Translations under genes and position numbers: made by a program
The notes under the pieces: generated by a model
Databases searched by the model: none
What the model was told of the DNA's origin: nothing
What the model saw: only the letters and a program-made list of their open reading frames with translations
Source of the DNA: Eonycteris spelaea
Lineage: Eukaryota > Chordata > Mammalia > Chiroptera > Pteropodidae
Direction of reading: 5' to 3'
NCBI GenBank assembly: GCA_003508835.1
Contig: PUFA01000105.1
Location: 2,294,001 to 2,358,000 of the forward strand
DNA: 64,000 nucleotides
Shown here: in pieces, positions 1 to 12,290 of the stretch
Numbering within the stretch: the stretch's first letter is position 1
How the letters are laid out: each line of letters opens with the position of its first letter

Positions 1-296
1 AAGACAGAAAAGCTTTGAGAGTAACAGATAGCATTACACCTTCATTTTATATCTCAGCAGAAACATAAAAGTTTTTAAATAAAAATGATAACCAGAATTA
101 TTTTACCTATTCTAACACTAGATCTCAAAGCAAAACTAAAAGGATTTTTAATGGAGCATAAAGAATCTTGCCTGTGTTACAAGCACCATCAAAATCAGAT
201 CGTAAAAGTGAAGTTTAGACATCCATATTACCTAAGCAAAGATTTGTTTATGCCAAGAAACCTACATTGAGCTCCTGATAGATACGTCCCAGGACT

Positions 297-352
297 CTGT
301 GTGTGTGTGAGAGAAAGAGAGAGACAGACAGACAGACAGAGAGACAGAGATT
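297..352. repeat. Compound GT/GA/GACA simple repeat
   Basis: A GT run passes into GA and GACA units. The rest of 1-444 shows nothing recognisable. Confidence 0.85.
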
Positions 353-444
353 AGCGTTCCTACTTTAAATGTATGCCTGAGATTCATGAAGACAGAGAAA
401 TCACTAGCTTGAGTTAAAAAAGTAGACTGGTAATAACAATCAAG

Positions 445-675
445 ACTAGCATTTATAGAGAGTGTACTGCATGTCAGGAACTGTCCTAAAACTTTGCATG
501 CATTAACTCAGGGTATTACAACGACCCAACGAGTTAGGTGCTGTTCACATCTTCACTTCATAGACGAAGAAACAATACAGGAGATGAGGTAACTTGCCCA
601 AGTCACAGGTAATATGTGGCAGGGTGAGCATCTAACCCAGCCAGTCTGACTCCAGCATTCCCACTTAAGTACTAT
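445..675 (-). repeat. MIR SINE
   Basis: In reverse orientation it shows the MIR landmarks: the declining 'actgtcctaa..cattaactca' segment, 'gaggtaacttgcccaagtcacag' core and 'ccagtctgactccag' end. Old and diverged. Confidence 0.8.
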
Positions 676-2426
676 ACTAAAATAACCTAAAAGCGAAAGT
701 CATGATTTTTGAGGAGAAACTAAACTCTTTATCCAAATTATTATGTAATAATTTCACAGCATTCTAATAGATGGTCTGATGGACAAGGTGATGCTTAATA
801 AATGAGGGGAGATGAGGAAGAAAACATTTTCGATGGGTCCAGAAGGCTACATTTAATAAAGTACATAGGAACCAATTTGGGTAGAAATTTCTTATATTGT
901 TCTTTTTTTATTTTAATATTTGTCACAGTAACATATATTTATAGTTTGAATGATGTTTTACAAAACAAGGCAGTTCTCAGAGCTGTTCTCTTTTCCCACG
1001 TCTGAGTCCATTCTCAGGCGACCACTTGCAAATCATTTAATCATTCTATTTTTACACTGCTTAATTCCATTTCTAATGCATTTTATTATAATTTCTATTC
1101 TTTAGAAAATATTACCAACTGACTTTCTACTGCGTAATATTCGTCTTCGTAGTCTGCAAGCATCCAGCTTTGCTATTGAGCAGTCCATATTCATTCTGAT
1201 TCCTGGTGCTTCATATTTGACCTTTCTCTACATGTCTCTTTTCTCTCTCTCCCAAAGCTTTTGGGCTGTTCTCTTTTTTTCCCCAGGATTCCAAAATGCT
1301 TCAATGATGTCACTTTGGGTGGAATATTTTTCGGAGGTGGGGGTGGGAGGGATTGTTTGATTTTGTTCAAAAATAGAAAAACATGTTCTCCCATTCTAGG
1401 AAGTTTTCTTATTTCTTTGATAATTTCCTCCTTTCTCCTTTCTTCCCTATTTCATTTTGGAACTGCCCTTGTTGAAATGTTCAGCCTCACGGACCGATTC
1501 TCTAATATCCTGATCTTTTCCCTGCTGTTTCTCAACTCTTTGCTGTTGTTATACTCTGTATTATGGAAGATTTCCTCAAGTTTTGCTTGCAAACTTTATA
1601 TTTATTGTTCTGTTCTCATTTATGAAGGCAATCTTCTTTTCTTGCTCTGAAAATGGCTTGTTTGTGTTGTTTCCGGTCTAGCTCCATTCTGCTACCTGCA
1701 TTCTCTTTTGTTTCTTTAAGTCTTGTTTTTCTGATTGCTTTGATTCCTATCTTTTCATAAGAGCCTTTTACTCAGATTCCTGAGACCACTGACCATCTTC
1801 AGAATTTGCATTTAGCAATGAGATGCTAATGCACAGCGTGAATGAAGCTCTTTGGCTTGTCCATAGGTAGATGGCACTAAAGGATTATAGGGCTAAAATC
1901 CCACTCTTAGCAGAGGGCTCACAAATATCAGTATCACCCAGCATTTTCTCTTAGGCCAATCTAATTCTCCAGGGGAAATTATCCAATCTCTTGCCTGAGG
2001 TTAGCTGGAATCTCTGTTTGCTGTTTCTCCAATTCTTTTTCTTTTATTTTGGGCCCTTCCAATACCTTGTTCTCAGCTGTGCTGTTCCCTACTTCTAATT
2101 CTGAACCTGTCTACTCACTTTTTCTGGAGAATAAATCTCTCTCTGCCAGGAAAATATATGCATGTAGAGAGGTCTTGGGGCAAGCAGAGTTTTGTTGGGA
2201 GTGGTGATTCCTGGCTGTACCAGGTATGGGAAAGAATCTAAGGTTGAAATGTTCCTTATAGACTCTTAGTCAACCTTCTTATTTTTATTTCTACCCATCA
2301 AACCCATGTTCCGGGGAAATTGTTGCCTCAAATTCCAGAGCTTTTTCTGGGATCCTGTTAGATAAATCATTCTGTTCCATGTGGGCTTCCCCGTGTCAAT
2401 TGCCACCTGTCTTTCTGTTCATTTCT
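676..2426. other. Unassigned A/T-rich stretch, possibly decayed L1-like
   Basis: There is no supportable gene. The T-rich part at 1190-2280 reads like old LINE-derived sequence, but I could not assign it. A 129-codon ORF at 1261-1650 has low-complexity, Phe/Leu/Ser-rich content and is not credible. Confidence 0.4.

Positions 2427-2477
<51 letters not shown>
2427..2477. repeat. (TG)n(GA)n microsatellite
   Basis: Alternating TG runs into GA, about 50 nt in total. Confidence 0.95.
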
Positions 2478-2499
2478 CGCTCACATACAGAAAAATATA

Positions 2500-3300
2500 C
2501 ATATAATTGCTATTTTCTTTTAAATGCCGCTCGGTTTAATAAACAAGCATTACTAACTCTTTTTGAAGTTCCTTGTAAAGTTCCTCCCAGCTCCATCCCC
2601 CTCTTACACTCCGAAGGTGACCAGCATTTTGATTTTTGTGTGAGTATTACCTTGCTTTTCCATATAGATTTACTATACATACTACATACAGGTGCACTCA
2701 TAAATAATATACTCTAATTGTGCTTGACTTTTAGCACTATATAAATGAAATTATATTTGGAGTATTCTTTTCTGATACACTTTCTTCATTCAATAGCAAC
2801 TTTTTGCTGTTTACCTATGTGTATGCTCTTGATTAGACTATTCGTTTTTTTACTGCTGTGTAATTTTCCTTGTATAAATATCCTAAAATTTTATTTATTC
2901 TTTTTACTATTGCTGGGCAATTGAGCTGATCCAGTCTTTGTTGCTATAGACATTCTCAGCTTGTCTTCCAGAGCACATGTACAAAAATTTTTCCAAGGAA
3001 TTAGACATAGAAGCAGAGTTGCTGGGTTGTGTGGATACGTACTCTCAGCTTTACAGGGCAATGCCAATCGTTTTTCGAAGCAGCTGGGCCCATTTACAAT
3101 ACATGTCGTACCCCACCATGCATGTCACTTCCCAGGGCACCCCGTCCTATCCAGTTTTTGGTGTTGTCCCATCTGCTTTTCAACTTCTTAAATTTGGTCG
3201 ATATTTCTCATACGTTGTATGTGGTCTTTTCACCCTTGGTGAATTTCTACATTGTTTCTGTTGCTCTACTATCATTTTAGAAGGGAGAAGAGGTAAATAA
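2500..3300 (-). mobile_element. Old L1 (L1M-type) fragment
   Basis: The plus strand reads as the reverse complement of the L1 3' region, with the 'agagttgctgggttgtgtggatacgt' and 'caatcgtttttcgaagcagctgg' landmarks (normally 'ttgctgggtcatatggta' and 'ccaaactgttttccaaagtgg'). Heavily diverged; 5'-truncated remnant. Confidence 0.75.
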
Positions 3301-4290
3301 ATACATATACAGTCCACCATGTTGAACTGGAAGTTTCACATGTGAGTCCGTATACTTTATTTCAAGAAACTAATATAATTTATAAGGAAAGGAAAAATAG
3401 CTTCCTATTTATCCTGTTGTTTTTGTTTTTTTTTGTTTTTTGTTTTTTGTAAAGCAATGATTTTTCTGACATTGGGACTTCCTGTGAGCTATTCAGACCA
3501 TTAGTTTTTAAGATACAAACTTAACCAACCCTATTAAGGAGCCACTGTAAGGTTTGGCAACTCAAAGAAGAGAAGAATTATAATGGCTCACCAGTAGCCC
3601 CTCTTAATTGCTGCTGTCTCCAAATATTGGAAGCATAAAGTTTATTGTTTAAAAAAAGAATAAGGAACAGTTTGCTTTCCTCAGGTTTGTGCTGCACTGT
3701 CTTCTCCTTTTAGAGTAAATGGTCATTACAGCTTTTTGCATATTCCTTCCAAATGTTTGAATAACAGTGTTTTATCTTCTATAATTAACCAAACTTTTCT
3801 TCTTTCACATCAATATTATAATTCTCTTTCATCCCATAGTCATCTTTTCTGTGAAACTGAGGAATAAACTCTAGTTTTAGAGCCACAATGTTCGAGTAAT
3901 AAGGAACGTATATTGGCTTGGGTGACTAAGTTCTCCAGAGGTAATTCTGTCTTTAGGTGAGTCCTGACACAATGGTTCAGATCATGCCAGTGAGAACACA
4001 AGTTTTCTCTGTCTCTCTACTCTCTTTTTCCTGCCATGTGGGCAGGATCCTAGGTTTCATGCAAGGCTTTTCTCTACATCCACAGCTGGACTGGCTCTTG
4101 CAATAGCACAATGACCTCCCATTCCAGAACTCACATTCTGAAATCAGACCATCCAAGAGGACGTTGATCTTTTCAACAAATATGTCTTAGCATCTCTTTA
4201 ACTTTGGTTGGGCTATAGGCCTATTCCTGAACAAATAAAATACTGTGGTAAAAAAACTATGGAAAATGCTGATTGACAGAAGGTGGTAAG
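3301..4290. other. Unassigned intergenic stretch
   Basis: No gene or clear repeat was seen. It holds a T/G-rich low-complexity tract at about 3415-3450. Confidence 0.5.
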
Positions 4291-4299
4291 AAACCTGGA

Positions 4300-4965
4300 C
4301 ACTATGAAAAACAGCCTGGAGGTTTCTCAAAAAATTAAAAATGGATCTACCTTTTCACCCAGCAATTACACCTCTGGGTATTTATCCAAAACCAAAACAA
4401 TAATTCATAAAGATCTATGCACCCTATGTTCATGACAGCACAATTTACAATAGCCAAGATATGGAAGTGACCTAAATGCCCATCAACAGATGACTGGATA
4501 AAGTTACGGTTCTTATATACAATGGAATGTTACTCAGCCATTAGAAAAAAATGAAATCCTACCATTTGCAATGACACAGATGGGCCTAGAGGTTATTATT
4601 CTCAGTGAAATAAGTCAGAAAGTACATACGATATGATTTCACTTATATGCAGAATCTGAGGAACAAAAAGAACAAACTAATCAAAAAAAAAAGGACTCAC
4701 AAATATAGAAGACAATTGGTGAAGACAGAGGGAAGGGGGTTGGGGGCTGGAAGGATGAGGTAAAGGATTAAAGTAGTAAAAATTAGTAGTTGATGGTCAT
4801 GGGGATGGGGAGCACGGCATAGGGAATGCAGTTAGCATTAATATATTGGCTAGGTAGAAAACCAGAGGGGAGAAGAAACAATCAGGGGATTGTTTTATAA
4901 AATAGATGTGTCTAACCAATGTACTATATACTTGAAACTAATAATAAAACTAAATTTTTAAAGAA
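4300..4965 (+). mobile_element. L1 3'-end fragment
   Basis: It carries the end of ORF2 and the 3' UTR: 'cagcaattacacctctgggtatttatcc', 'caatggaatgttactcagccatt', 'gtgaaataagtcagaaag' and an A-rich tail with 'cttgaaactaataataaaac'. Frames are broken. Confidence 0.9.
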
Positions 4966-5334
4966 AAGAACCCTGGAGTGGTGAGTTAGCATCACACAAA
5001 CTACATAGCCAAGAATGGGAAAGGTGGTCCTCCCAAAGGAAAACCAGAGTGCTCTTCAGAAGAGGGATGCTTGCTGAACAGCCAAAAAGCAACGAATGTC
5101 TATTAAGGTCTTAGTTTAAACATGTTCTTTTCACTCGCATCCTTGATATATCAAAATGATAGGCCTTTCCAGGGTGTTTTCTTAATATGTATTTTCTATA
5201 ATCTGAATACCAATGGAAAGCCAAGGGCAGTGGGGAATCGGAACTCACATAGCTGACTTAGAATGCAACTTGATCCCTTGTTGTTTGAATATCAGGGGCC
5301 AATTTTATAGAATTATTTAAAAATGAGTTTCACT

Positions 5335-5690
5335 TAAAAAGAGATTGTTATTCAACATTAAAAAGGAAATCCTGTCACATGTTAAAACATGAATGAATCT
5401 TGAGGACATTGTGCCAAGTGAAACAAGCCAGTCACAAAAAAGGTAAATACTATATGATTTTACTTATATGAGGTGTCTAGAGTGGTCAAACTTATAGAAA
5501 TAGAAAGTAAAATTGTGGTTGCCAAGGGCTAGTTGTTTAATGGGCAGAGTCTCGATTTTGCAAGGTGAAAACTTTCTGGAGGTTGGTTGCACAGCATTGT
5601 GAACATACTTTACCTTTGAACTGTACACTTAAAATGGTTAGGATATGTTATGCATATTTCACCACAATTTTAAAAAAGAGTATTTTTACG
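5335..5690 (+). mobile_element. L1M 3'-end fragment
   Basis: Landmarks are 'ccaagtgaaacaagccagtcac', 'gtggttgccaagggctag' and 'gaactgtacacttaaaatggtta', ending in an A-rich tail. This is a different, older subfamily from the copy at 4.3 kb. Confidence 0.85.
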
Positions 5691-6124
5691 CAAAAAGTTT
5701 GAAACCAAGAAATTACATGTCTAAGGTTGGATAATAACTAAAACACATTCTTGAGAGAGTAAAATGATGATCATTCATTCTTTGATCTCCTAGAGCAATG
5801 TGCAGACAGAAAAAAAAAAAATAAGACGAGAAGAACCGCAATTTAAAAGATCTGTCAAAATTGCAAATACTGATTTTAAGTCTCCCACGCTACTGTTAGG
5901 TTAGATTCAGACTAGTATCCTATAAGTTTGTCATTTGTTCAGATTGCAGGCCTGTCCAATGAAGGCAAAAGTGGGAATTTAGTTCTACAGTGCCCGGCTG
6001 AGTGCCATGTTCCCTTAACAACAAATGGAGAGCATTTAGACGAGGTGAGAGAAAAGAAGTTGGAGAAGCCAGGATCTAAGCACTTCTCACCAACGTCACT
6101 GTACCGTCATGAGCCAAGGTCCCA

Positions 6125-6405
6125 TCTCTTATAACCTAGATTATCGTAATATCTAACTGGTCTCCCTGCTTCTTGCCTTTGATCTCATGAAGTATATTCT
6201 TACCAGAAAATTCATAAAGATCATTCCACTCCTCTGCTCCAAATCCTTCAAGGCCTCCCATCTCAGCCAGAGTAAATCCAAAATCTTGTCATGACCTACA
6301 AATTCTTAATGAGCTTAGCCCTCATCACTTCTCTGATATTGTCTCCTACTACTGTCCTCAGTCCTTCCATCTGGTCACACTTGGCTCCTCACTATTTCTT
6401 GAATA
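6125..6405 (+). mobile_element. L2 LINE fragment
   Basis: Sequence such as 'taactggtctccctgcttc' and 'ccactcctctgctccaaatccttcaaggcctccc' is the familiar L2 3' portion. Confidence 0.75.
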
Positions 6406-6823
6406 TAAAGTATAAGTTCATTCTATGGCTTTTACCATGTAAATTATGGTGCCTCAGTTTATATTTAATTCCAAGACTGGTGTACAATCACATGAAAATA
6501 ACATTAGCGCATGAGGTAAGACATATATACAGATATCCATTGACTAATGCTTTATTTGAAAGTAATATATTTTTTTTAACTTTTTACCTTGGTTTCACAA
6601 ACTAAGTAAATGACATAGAACCAGATTTAAAGATGTAAAAATTACGCATAGATTTTCTCTTTTAATTCTGTCTTTATTTAGGTTTTAAGTTCACATATTT
6701 TAAAAGTACTAGAGGTTGAGAGTAGGGAGGAGAGTTAACATTTTAGCTGTATACCTCCATATTGTGTGAGCTTAAAATAGTAAAGAAAATCTCCAATATT
6801 ATTGTACTTAATTTTATAGTCTG

Positions 6824-6828
<5 letters not shown>

Positions 6829-6870
<42 letters not shown>
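6829..6870. repeat. (AC)n microsatellite
   Basis: About 21 uninterrupted AC units. Confidence 0.97.
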
Positions 6871-6872
<2 letters not shown>

Positions 6873-6899
6873 TAAAGTAGCTTATGGAGAAAACAATGC

Positions 6900-7605
6900 G
6901 AAATTAGAACAACTCAAAAAAAAAAAGCTCATCTATTTGAAAGAAACAGAAAGAATAGATATTTTCAAGCACTCTGCACAGTTATAGAACCCATGGAAAC
7001 TGATTTTTTTTTTCTTTTTGGTCAAGGTAAAATTAGAGAAACAGTAATTATTTTAATTTTCAGAAATTTGCCAAGTCCCACTCTAAGCCACACCTAACAT
7101 CATGCACTGCTTAGCTTTCCTCTGGGTTTAGTACCCTGGTCTGAGAATAGTTGTGTCTCACTTTTTCCTTCAGGTCGGGAAGGACCACTCTGGGTTCAGG
7201 GTAGTTGTGCTTTAACTCGGTGATGAAAAGTTACTGCATCAGCAGGCTCTTCAGCTTCAGCTTGTGAGACACCCAAGCAGCATCAAAAGTGATTCTATTT
7301 CTTTGACCTAACTAAAAATAGACATTTGCTCTTGGCTTTCATTTCTAATTCAGTTTTTACCAGAGGGATTAAGACTATTGTTCTGTCATTCCCGACTGTA
7401 TGGTTTGAATCATCAATACGGAGCCTAACACGCCCTTTATTCCAGAAACTCAGGGGTTTTTGGTGCCAGCTTCAGCTGGTCCCTTCTAGTTTCTGATAAA
7501 TTTATTTTTCTTTCCTTGTTTTCCCCAAACCTAGGATGGGATGATGTTTTTCCATTTCTTTATTTGTATGACCTCAGTTCCATTTTTTAAAACTTTTTGA
7601 TATAT
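6900..7605. other. Unassigned intergenic stretch
   Basis: No gene, RNA or repeat could be assigned here. Confidence 0.4.
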
Positions 7606-7609
7606 AAAA

Positions 7610-7905
7610 ATGTAACAAAGCCTCGTGGACCTGTGGAAGATTATCAAAGGGTCTAGACTACATCTAATTGGAGTCCCCAAAAAAGACAAGGGAACAAAGG
7701 AGCTGAAAAAATATTCAAAAAAAATGGTTGAAATTTTCCCTAATTTGGTGAATGACAAATTAATAGAACCATAAAGATCAGAAACCTCTAATCAGGGTCA
7801 TTGTGAAGAACAACACACTAAGATATCGAATAGTCAAACTTTTGAAAACCAAAGAACAAAAGGAAATCTTAAACATTTACAGAGAAAAACAATTCATGGA
7901 ACACA
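7610..7905 (+). mobile_element. L1 fragment, ORF1 region
   Basis: The text 'ctaattggagtccccaaaaa', 'gaaattttccctaatttggtgaa' and 'atagtcaaacttttgaaaacc aaaga' follows the L1 ORF1 coding sequence, with stops and frameshifts. It breaks off where an LTR starts. Confidence 0.75.
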
Positions 7906-8490
7906 ATATCCTCCAGAGAAACAGGATCGGCAGGATATGTACATATAGAAACAGAAAGAGATTTATTGTAAAGAATGGTCTCACCCAATTAAGGAGGCAA
8001 ACAAGTCCCAAGCTATGCAATCACCAAAATGAGGGCCCAGGAGAGCCACTGGTGTAAATTCCAGTCTGAGTTCAAAAACGTGAGAACCCCGAGTGCTAAC
8101 GGGATAGTTCCAGTCTGAATGTCAGTAGGCTTGAGACCCAGAAAGAGCCAATGTTTCAGTTCAAGATCATAGGCAGGAAGGAACCAATGCGCCAGTCCAA
8201 GACGACCAGGTGGGCGGAGTTCCCCTCGTACTGTGGGAGAGTCAATCTTTTCTCTCTCTTTATGCTTTCAACTAATTGGATGAGTCCCACTCACATCAGG
8301 GAGGGCAACCTGTTTTACTGATACTGATTCAAATGTTCATATCATCCTGAAACATCGCACAGATACCCCCAGAATAATGCTTGGCCGAATGTCTGAGCAT
8401 GCTGTTGCCAATCAAGTTGGCACATAGACTTAACCGTTACAAGTCAACCTTTGTCAACTTGGCGGCCATACACAGGTTAACCATAGTTAA
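7905..8490 (-). mobile_element. ERVL-MaLR-type LTR, inserted in L1
   Basis: Read from the right, the element runs from 'tgtcaac..ttggc' through 'cccactcacatcagggagggcaacctg' to 'agatttatt..cctccagagaaacagg', the layout of a MaLR-like LTR. The exact subfamily is uncertain. No protein-coding viral gene is intact here. Confidence 0.6.
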
Positions 8491-8814
8491 TCTCCAAGTA
8501 AAGGCAATAACAAGGTTTCATAATTTCCAGGTATTCGTAATTCAACTTAACATACTATAACTATCCCACCTACAACCAAAAAGGCACCAACCCCTTTCCC
8601 AGAAAAAGAGATAAAGTCCTTGAGTGACATTTACTCTTCTCCTTGATATCTTATAACTTCAATTTATGATGGAAAATTAAATATGCTTACATACTATGAT
8701 ATAGAGTCAATACATCTTATATTACATGATAAGGGAAGAAAAGAGGGAAAAAACAAATGTGGGCATGAAGGCACTGACTCCTCAGACAGCCAAAATTTAC
8801 ATATAACTTTTGAT

Positions 8815-9062
8815 TCCCCAAAAAGTTAACTACTAATGTAATAGCCTACTCTTGACTATAAGCCTTACCTATAGCAAAAACAGTCAATTAACACATCTTT
8901 GATATATCATAGGTATTATTCTTTATTCCTACAACAAAGTATGCTGTAGAAGAGAAAATGTTAAGAAAATCATAAGGAAGAGAAAATACATTCACAGTAT
9001 TCATTGAAAAAATTTCACTATGTACCTCTCTATTTAAACCCATGTTGCTCAAGGGTCAACTG
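8815..9062 (+). mobile_element. Tigger-type (TcMar) DNA transposon remnant
   Basis: The stretch 'gaaaatgttaagaaaatcataaggaagagaaaatacattcacag' and the end 'cccatgttgctcaagggtcaactg', followed by TA, match the right end of a Tigger/MER44-like non-autonomous element with its terminal inverted repeat. Confidence 0.75.
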
Positions 9063-9145
9063 TATACATATATATAAATGTATTATATATAAGATAATAT
9101 ATAATATATGTATACATATACATGCAAACATATTCATGTCTGTAA
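9063..9145. repeat. AT-rich low-complexity tract
   Basis: TA/TATA-rich sequence directly after the Tigger end. Confidence 0.8.
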
Positions 9146-10134
9146 CTAAACACAAGTTTGAAGCTGATATTTATAACTACCTTCTCCCACTATCCATCCG
9201 TGTTTCCTTTGACCTCCACAAGCATCTCAGCTAGTTATGGTTCTTTACCTGGTGGAATGACTCAAACTTGCATTCCTGAAGGGTCAGGGCCATTAGCAGT
9301 CCTACCTGGATGGGTTATTGTACTTTTCCATTGACTTTCACCACAGGGCAAGGTAACACCCTGAGGAATCTCCCATCACATACTCTTCCTCTAGCCCAAA
9401 AGAGCATAAGGTCGTGGGAACAGGAAGCAAAAATTTTGCTGGTTTGAGTCACTGGGGGTCATAATGAGTGGGGCCACTCCCATTTTTACCATTTCAGAAC
9501 CTGTGAATCCTGCCTGGGACAGAAGCCATCATATACTGCATGTTGATTCAGAGCACACACAGCCCTTCGGAGAATTCGTCCCCGTTTTTAACAGTAAACA
9601 CCTTACAAAGCTAGGACTCTGGCTTCTGTTATAGTTCAGCCAGCTGCGGCATGAGACTCTAGGTTTGATTTTCAGCAGTGCCAGGCCTGCGGCGACAGGA
9701 AATATGAGTCTCCTCGGGGCACACATAGAAGCTTTCGAGTCATTTACGTGGCTTTGAGAGCTGGGAATTCCAACATCTGAGCTCACTCTTTTCTTCAGCT
9801 GCTTTGTCCAGTGACATTTGGAACAACCAGTCAATCTCATTATGTTCATTAGTTTGACGAAAATGTTTCAAAGCATTATATACACAATCACCCAGATTCT
9901 TACTTTTTATAAGTGGTTAATCGGGAGTAACTGACGGTGATATTTTGCATCTCTATTGCCAGACCCTGCCATGGATTATTAGTACCCTCCTTACTGCTGG
10001 ACATGGAGCCATTAGCATCTTTAAATCTAATCAGATTAGACAGTCAATTCCAGAAACCAATTTGAGAAGACTTGAACTTTACTAAAACCAATTCAGAAAA
10101 AATTCTTAAAATTGTTTCTCTAGAAGCACTTTTG
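9146..10134. other. Unassigned; possible MaLR internal sequence
   Basis: No gene was seen. Its position between two LTR-like pieces in the same orientation suggests decayed MaLR internal DNA. This is inference from layout only. Confidence 0.35.
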
Positions 10135-10205
10135 GTACCAAAATCTGTTTTAGTTAGGGTACCCCATGGCCCAGTCAGGATGACACATAAAATTAACCAT
10201 CACAC
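10135..10205 (-). mobile_element. Short LTR remnant (second MaLR LTR end)
   Basis: 'ttttagttagggt' joins directly to 'ccccatggcccagtcaggatgacacataaaattaaccatcac', which are the two ends of the same LTR type as at 7.9-8.5 kb, with the middle deleted. Confidence 0.6.
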
Positions 10206-10625
10206 TAAACATAAAGGAGAATTCTTGATAAACTCAATCATATTAAGAATTTCTGTTCATTAAAAGACATCACAACTTTTTTGAAACACAGGCCACAGAT
10301 TTGAAATGCCAATTGCAACCTAAGTGACCACATAAGGATGAATACCTAAACATGTAAATAATTTCTATGAATCAACCTCACTTATAATCAATGCAATGAA
10401 AAACTAATAAAGATAGCATTTCACACCCACAGGACTGGTAAAATAATGCCAAGTATTGGTAAGGATATGGAGAATGCTTACACACTCTAGTGGAAGGGTA
10501 AATTGGTATAAACACATTAGAAAATGATTTTACTTTACCTAGTAAAGTTGAATGCACACATATCTTATGACCTCGCAACTCTCTTAGGAATATAACCTAA
10601 AATCCTACAGCAATGTTTGCCCTTG
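10206..10625 (+). mobile_element. Old L1 fragment, late ORF2 region
   Basis: 'ggagaattcttgataaactc', 'aagaatttctgttcattaaaagac' and 'gtaaggatatggag' are L1 ORF2 landmarks, heavily mutated. Confidence 0.8.
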
Positions 10626-10930
10626 TGCAACAAGACCTGTACGGAAATTCTGCCCCAGATACCCAGTGAGGAGGTAGAGCAGGATTTCAAGCTCAAGGAA
10701 TATGGATGCAGCCTACTGGGTAAAGTTAGGTATGTTAAAAAAAAAAAATGACATAACTAAGTACCTCCTTTGGGAATACAAAGATACATGTTTCTTATGA
10801 TATGAGGGAATACATGGGAGTGAGTCAAATAACATTATTCCTCTGGCTGCAGTTGAAGGAGGGGCATTCTGATCATTCTAGAAGTTTTTTAGGCTAAATA
10901 ATAGGGATATGGTTCTTCATTTTATTGCAA

Positions 10931-10966
10931 ATACATGTGTGTGCGCACGTGTGTGCATGTGCGCAC
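10931..10966. repeat. 36-nt perfect alternating purine-pyrimidine tract
   Basis: Every step alternates R-Y and the tract contains GTGCGCAC twice; it is Z-DNA prone. Confidence 0.85.
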
Positions 10967-11119
10967 TCCATGCCACGATTGGTATGATTTCCTCTCACTC
11001 ATCTCACATTTAAGCAAGGTTTCTCCTTAGCACCTGTCTTTGAACCTCAAAGCCAAGAGGAGACTCCTTTCACATCATATTCTTCTCTAATAAATCGAGT
11101 CAGAGTTACCTTGTGCATT

Positions 11120-11335
11120 AATGGGAATAGAGAAAAGAAAACAAAAAGAAAAAAATATGAAGAGAAGATTAGTTACTATTTCAAGAAACATACACCGCCA
11201 TAAAGGAAAGAAATGCAAAAGAGGAAAAAATAGGTAAGGTCAAAGGGAAAGGGTAGAAGAGAAAGAGATAGAAATAAAATGATAGAAGAGAGGAAAAGGA
11301 AGGAAGAGAAAAGAAAGATCGACCAGTGTATCTCT
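11120..11335. repeat. Purine-rich low-complexity tract
   Basis: The plus strand is dominated by G and A (GAAAAG/GGAAGAG units). ORFs on both strands here are composition artefacts. Confidence 0.75.
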
Positions 11336-11839
11336 GAGCGAGTTGCGTGGTTTACATATAAGAAGCCGAAAGGAATCCACTTTATGTCCCTAGGACCTTG
11401 GGAAAGGTCAGCTGACTTTGCATGCCCTGCCATATGTACAGTGATCCAGTGGTCTACGATGAACACTAAATAATCAATTTCTACCTTAACTATCATTAGC
11501 CATGATAGTCACCATTCACTGATATTTAACTATAGTTATTTGACATCCGATGCAAAAATAAAATTCAAAGAAATGAAGGAAAGGGTTTAAAATAGATGTT
11601 TAAACTGATATTAACTTCAGGAAATCAAGCAGTGTCACTCTGGGAGGGAGATAGAAATTAGTGTGCACCCAGAAAGCATGTATTAGAGCATCTCGTTTCC
11701 TTAAAACTCTCTTACTGAGAAAAGGTATTCCTTGGACACCAACAAGCAAACTTATAAATCATATTTCAGGCCCTGATTTAAAACTGTGCCAAGTATTTTT
11801 CAAGATAAAATAATAAAAACCAAAAACCTATGAAAATTC

Positions 11840-12290
11840 TCAAACTGATAATATTCAGAGAACTACAAACAACCATGAAATGTCATTTTAATACATCTTA
11901 TTCAAGCAGAGACTTTTTTAACAACCAGTTTCGTAGAGGGTGAGAACAAACGTGCGTTCTCACATAATGCTTGACAACGCAGATGAGACATGTTAATTAT
12001 GTTCTTACTTTTGACTTAATAATTCCAAACCCAAGAATTTAACCTAAGAAAATTGTCATGAATAGGTCAAAAGTTTTAGCTATAGCTACAGGAATATTTA
12101 TTTTCAGGCTATTACGTAAGTGAGCAATGCAACGGAATGGCCCAACTACATGGCATTAAATGGTGGCCCATTTGTGGAGTGGAAGAATACTATGTGAAAT
12201 AATAGTGAAGAATAGGAAATAGCACCAAAAATTAAAATATGTTAAGTGGGAAAATAGGTACTTTTTAAAATCTATACATACAACTCTATT
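11840..12290 (+). mobile_element. Very old L1M/HAL1-like fragment
   Basis: The 'aataattccaaacccaagaatttaacctaagaaaattgtcatg' segment and the following 'gtgaaataatagtgaagaa' layout resemble the L1M/HAL1 3' region; strongly diverged. Confidence 0.55.

Noticed and set aside
6829..6870. CRISPR-like or other functional tandem array
   Set aside because: This and similar tracts are plain dinucleotide or tetranucleotide microsatellites without spacers, in a mammalian genome.
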